Below are positions 6,868 through 7,153 of a stretch of DNA of 7,153 nt, piece after piece. Where the stretch lies: assembly GCA_001796935.1 (NCBI GenBank), contig MGNX01000036.1:1-7153 (forward strand). The letters are read 5' to 3'. The position numbers and the translations under genes were made by a program. This DNA comes from Chloroflexi bacterium RBG_16_60_22. GTDB taxonomy: Bacteria; Chloroflexota; Dehalococcoidia; Dehalococcoidales; RBG-16-60-22. The notes under the pieces were generated by a model. That model saw only the letters and a program-made list of their open reading frames with translations, ran no database searches and had not been told where the DNA came from. Position 1 is the stretch's first letter, and each line of letters starts with the position of its first letter.

Positions 6868-7153
6868 TTGCCCAGCATCCCGTAAATCTTTCTCAAATCG
6901 GCGGCGGTTATCTGCCCGGCGGCTGACTCCCTGCCGGCGGCTACCGAGGCGTAGGTGAGATAGCCCCCCACCAGCGGGCAGAGTACCCGGGAAGCGTATC
7001 CCCCCGACCCCATGGCGAAGGCGACCACCCTCTGGCCGGGAAAGGCGGTGATAAGTCGCAGGACAGCCAGGTTATCCGCAAAGCTGCGGGCGGTGGTCAC
7101 CACCTTGCAGATGTCAGCTCCGGCGGCCAGCTGGTCCTTTACTATGTTATACA
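6864..7153 (-). CDS. aroD: 3-dehydroquinate dehydratase, type I (partial, C-terminal 96 residues)
   Basis: Dehydrates 3-dehydroquinate to 3-dehydroshikimate. The gene runs off the right edge; the open frame continues from the stop at 6864-6866 to the window end, so the internal GTG codons near 7100 are not the start. ADICKVVTTARS holds the Schiff-base lysine (codon 7104-7106), aligned with E. coli Lys170. AMGSGGYASR holds the arginine aligned with Arg213, and ESAAGQI holds the serine and glutamine aligned with Ser232 and Gln236. These mark the class I aldolase-type enzyme, unrelated in fold to type II AroQ dehydratases. It overlaps aroE by 4 bp. The N-terminal half and the operon promoter lie outside the window. 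Confidence 0.92.
   Translation of the reverse strand, partial: YNIVKDQLAAGADICKVVTTARSFADNLAVLRLITAFPGQRVVAFAMGSGGYASRVLCPLVGGYLTYASVAAGRESAAGQITAADLRKIYGMLGK

Noticed and set aside
6864..7103. A short 79-residue gene starting at the GTG at 7103
   Set aside because: The frame stays open to the window edge, and the catalytic lysine of AroD is encoded immediately upstream of that GTG, so this is the tail of a longer aroD.
1..7153. CRISPR array, tRNA or rRNA gene, toxin-antitoxin pair or defence system
   Set aside because: No spaced direct repeats, no tRNA-like cloverleaf and no such protein motifs were seen on either strand; the window is accounted for by the aro operon, the recombinase and a short leader.

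Overview
The window reads as a high-GC bacterial chromosome fragment with two unlike parts. Bases about 1988-7153 (sampled lines are about 62% G+C) hold the downstream end of an aromatic amino acid operon on the minus strand: aroD (partial) > aroE > aroK > aroA > aroC > pheA. Bases 1-1987 hold an AT-rich leader and one large serine recombinase gene on the plus strand, convergent with the operon. The gene order and the fused chorismate mutase/prephenate dehydratase are compatible with an anaerobic Chloroflexota lineage such as Dehalococcoidia. That placement rests on remembered gene order, not on a search, and is only moderately certain.

Layout: 1-345 has no convincing gene. It contains a very AT-rich first 120 bases, an imperfect palindrome (99-128), a candidate promoter (206-234) and a strong ribosome binding site (334-340). 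The recombinase gene lies at 346-1914. A 73-base convergent spacer holds a 10-bp stem hairpin (1937-1960) that could stop transcription from both sides. The operon then runs right to left from beyond the window edge to base 1988.

The operon genes take 3-dehydroquinate to 3-dehydroshikimate (AroD), shikimate (AroE), shikimate-3-phosphate (AroK), EPSP (AroA) and chorismate (AroC), and then through prephenate to phenylpyruvate (PheA). Steps before AroD (DAHP synthase, AroB) are probably encoded just outside the right edge. All five gene junctions overlap, by 4, 11, 20, 11 and 4 bp, which points to one polycistronic mRNA with translational coupling. PheA carries an ACT domain with the usual phenylalanine-binding motifs, so the last enzyme is probably feedback inhibited.

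I found no clearly new biological system. The points most worth a second look are in AroA: alanine at the position of E. coli Gly96, which is associated with glyphosate insensitivity, and a charged low-complexity insertion just before its conserved NDHR motif. The recombinase is also unusual, with an atypical DR-helix motif and a His-containing zinc ribbon. The composition step beside pheA suggests the edge of an integrated element.
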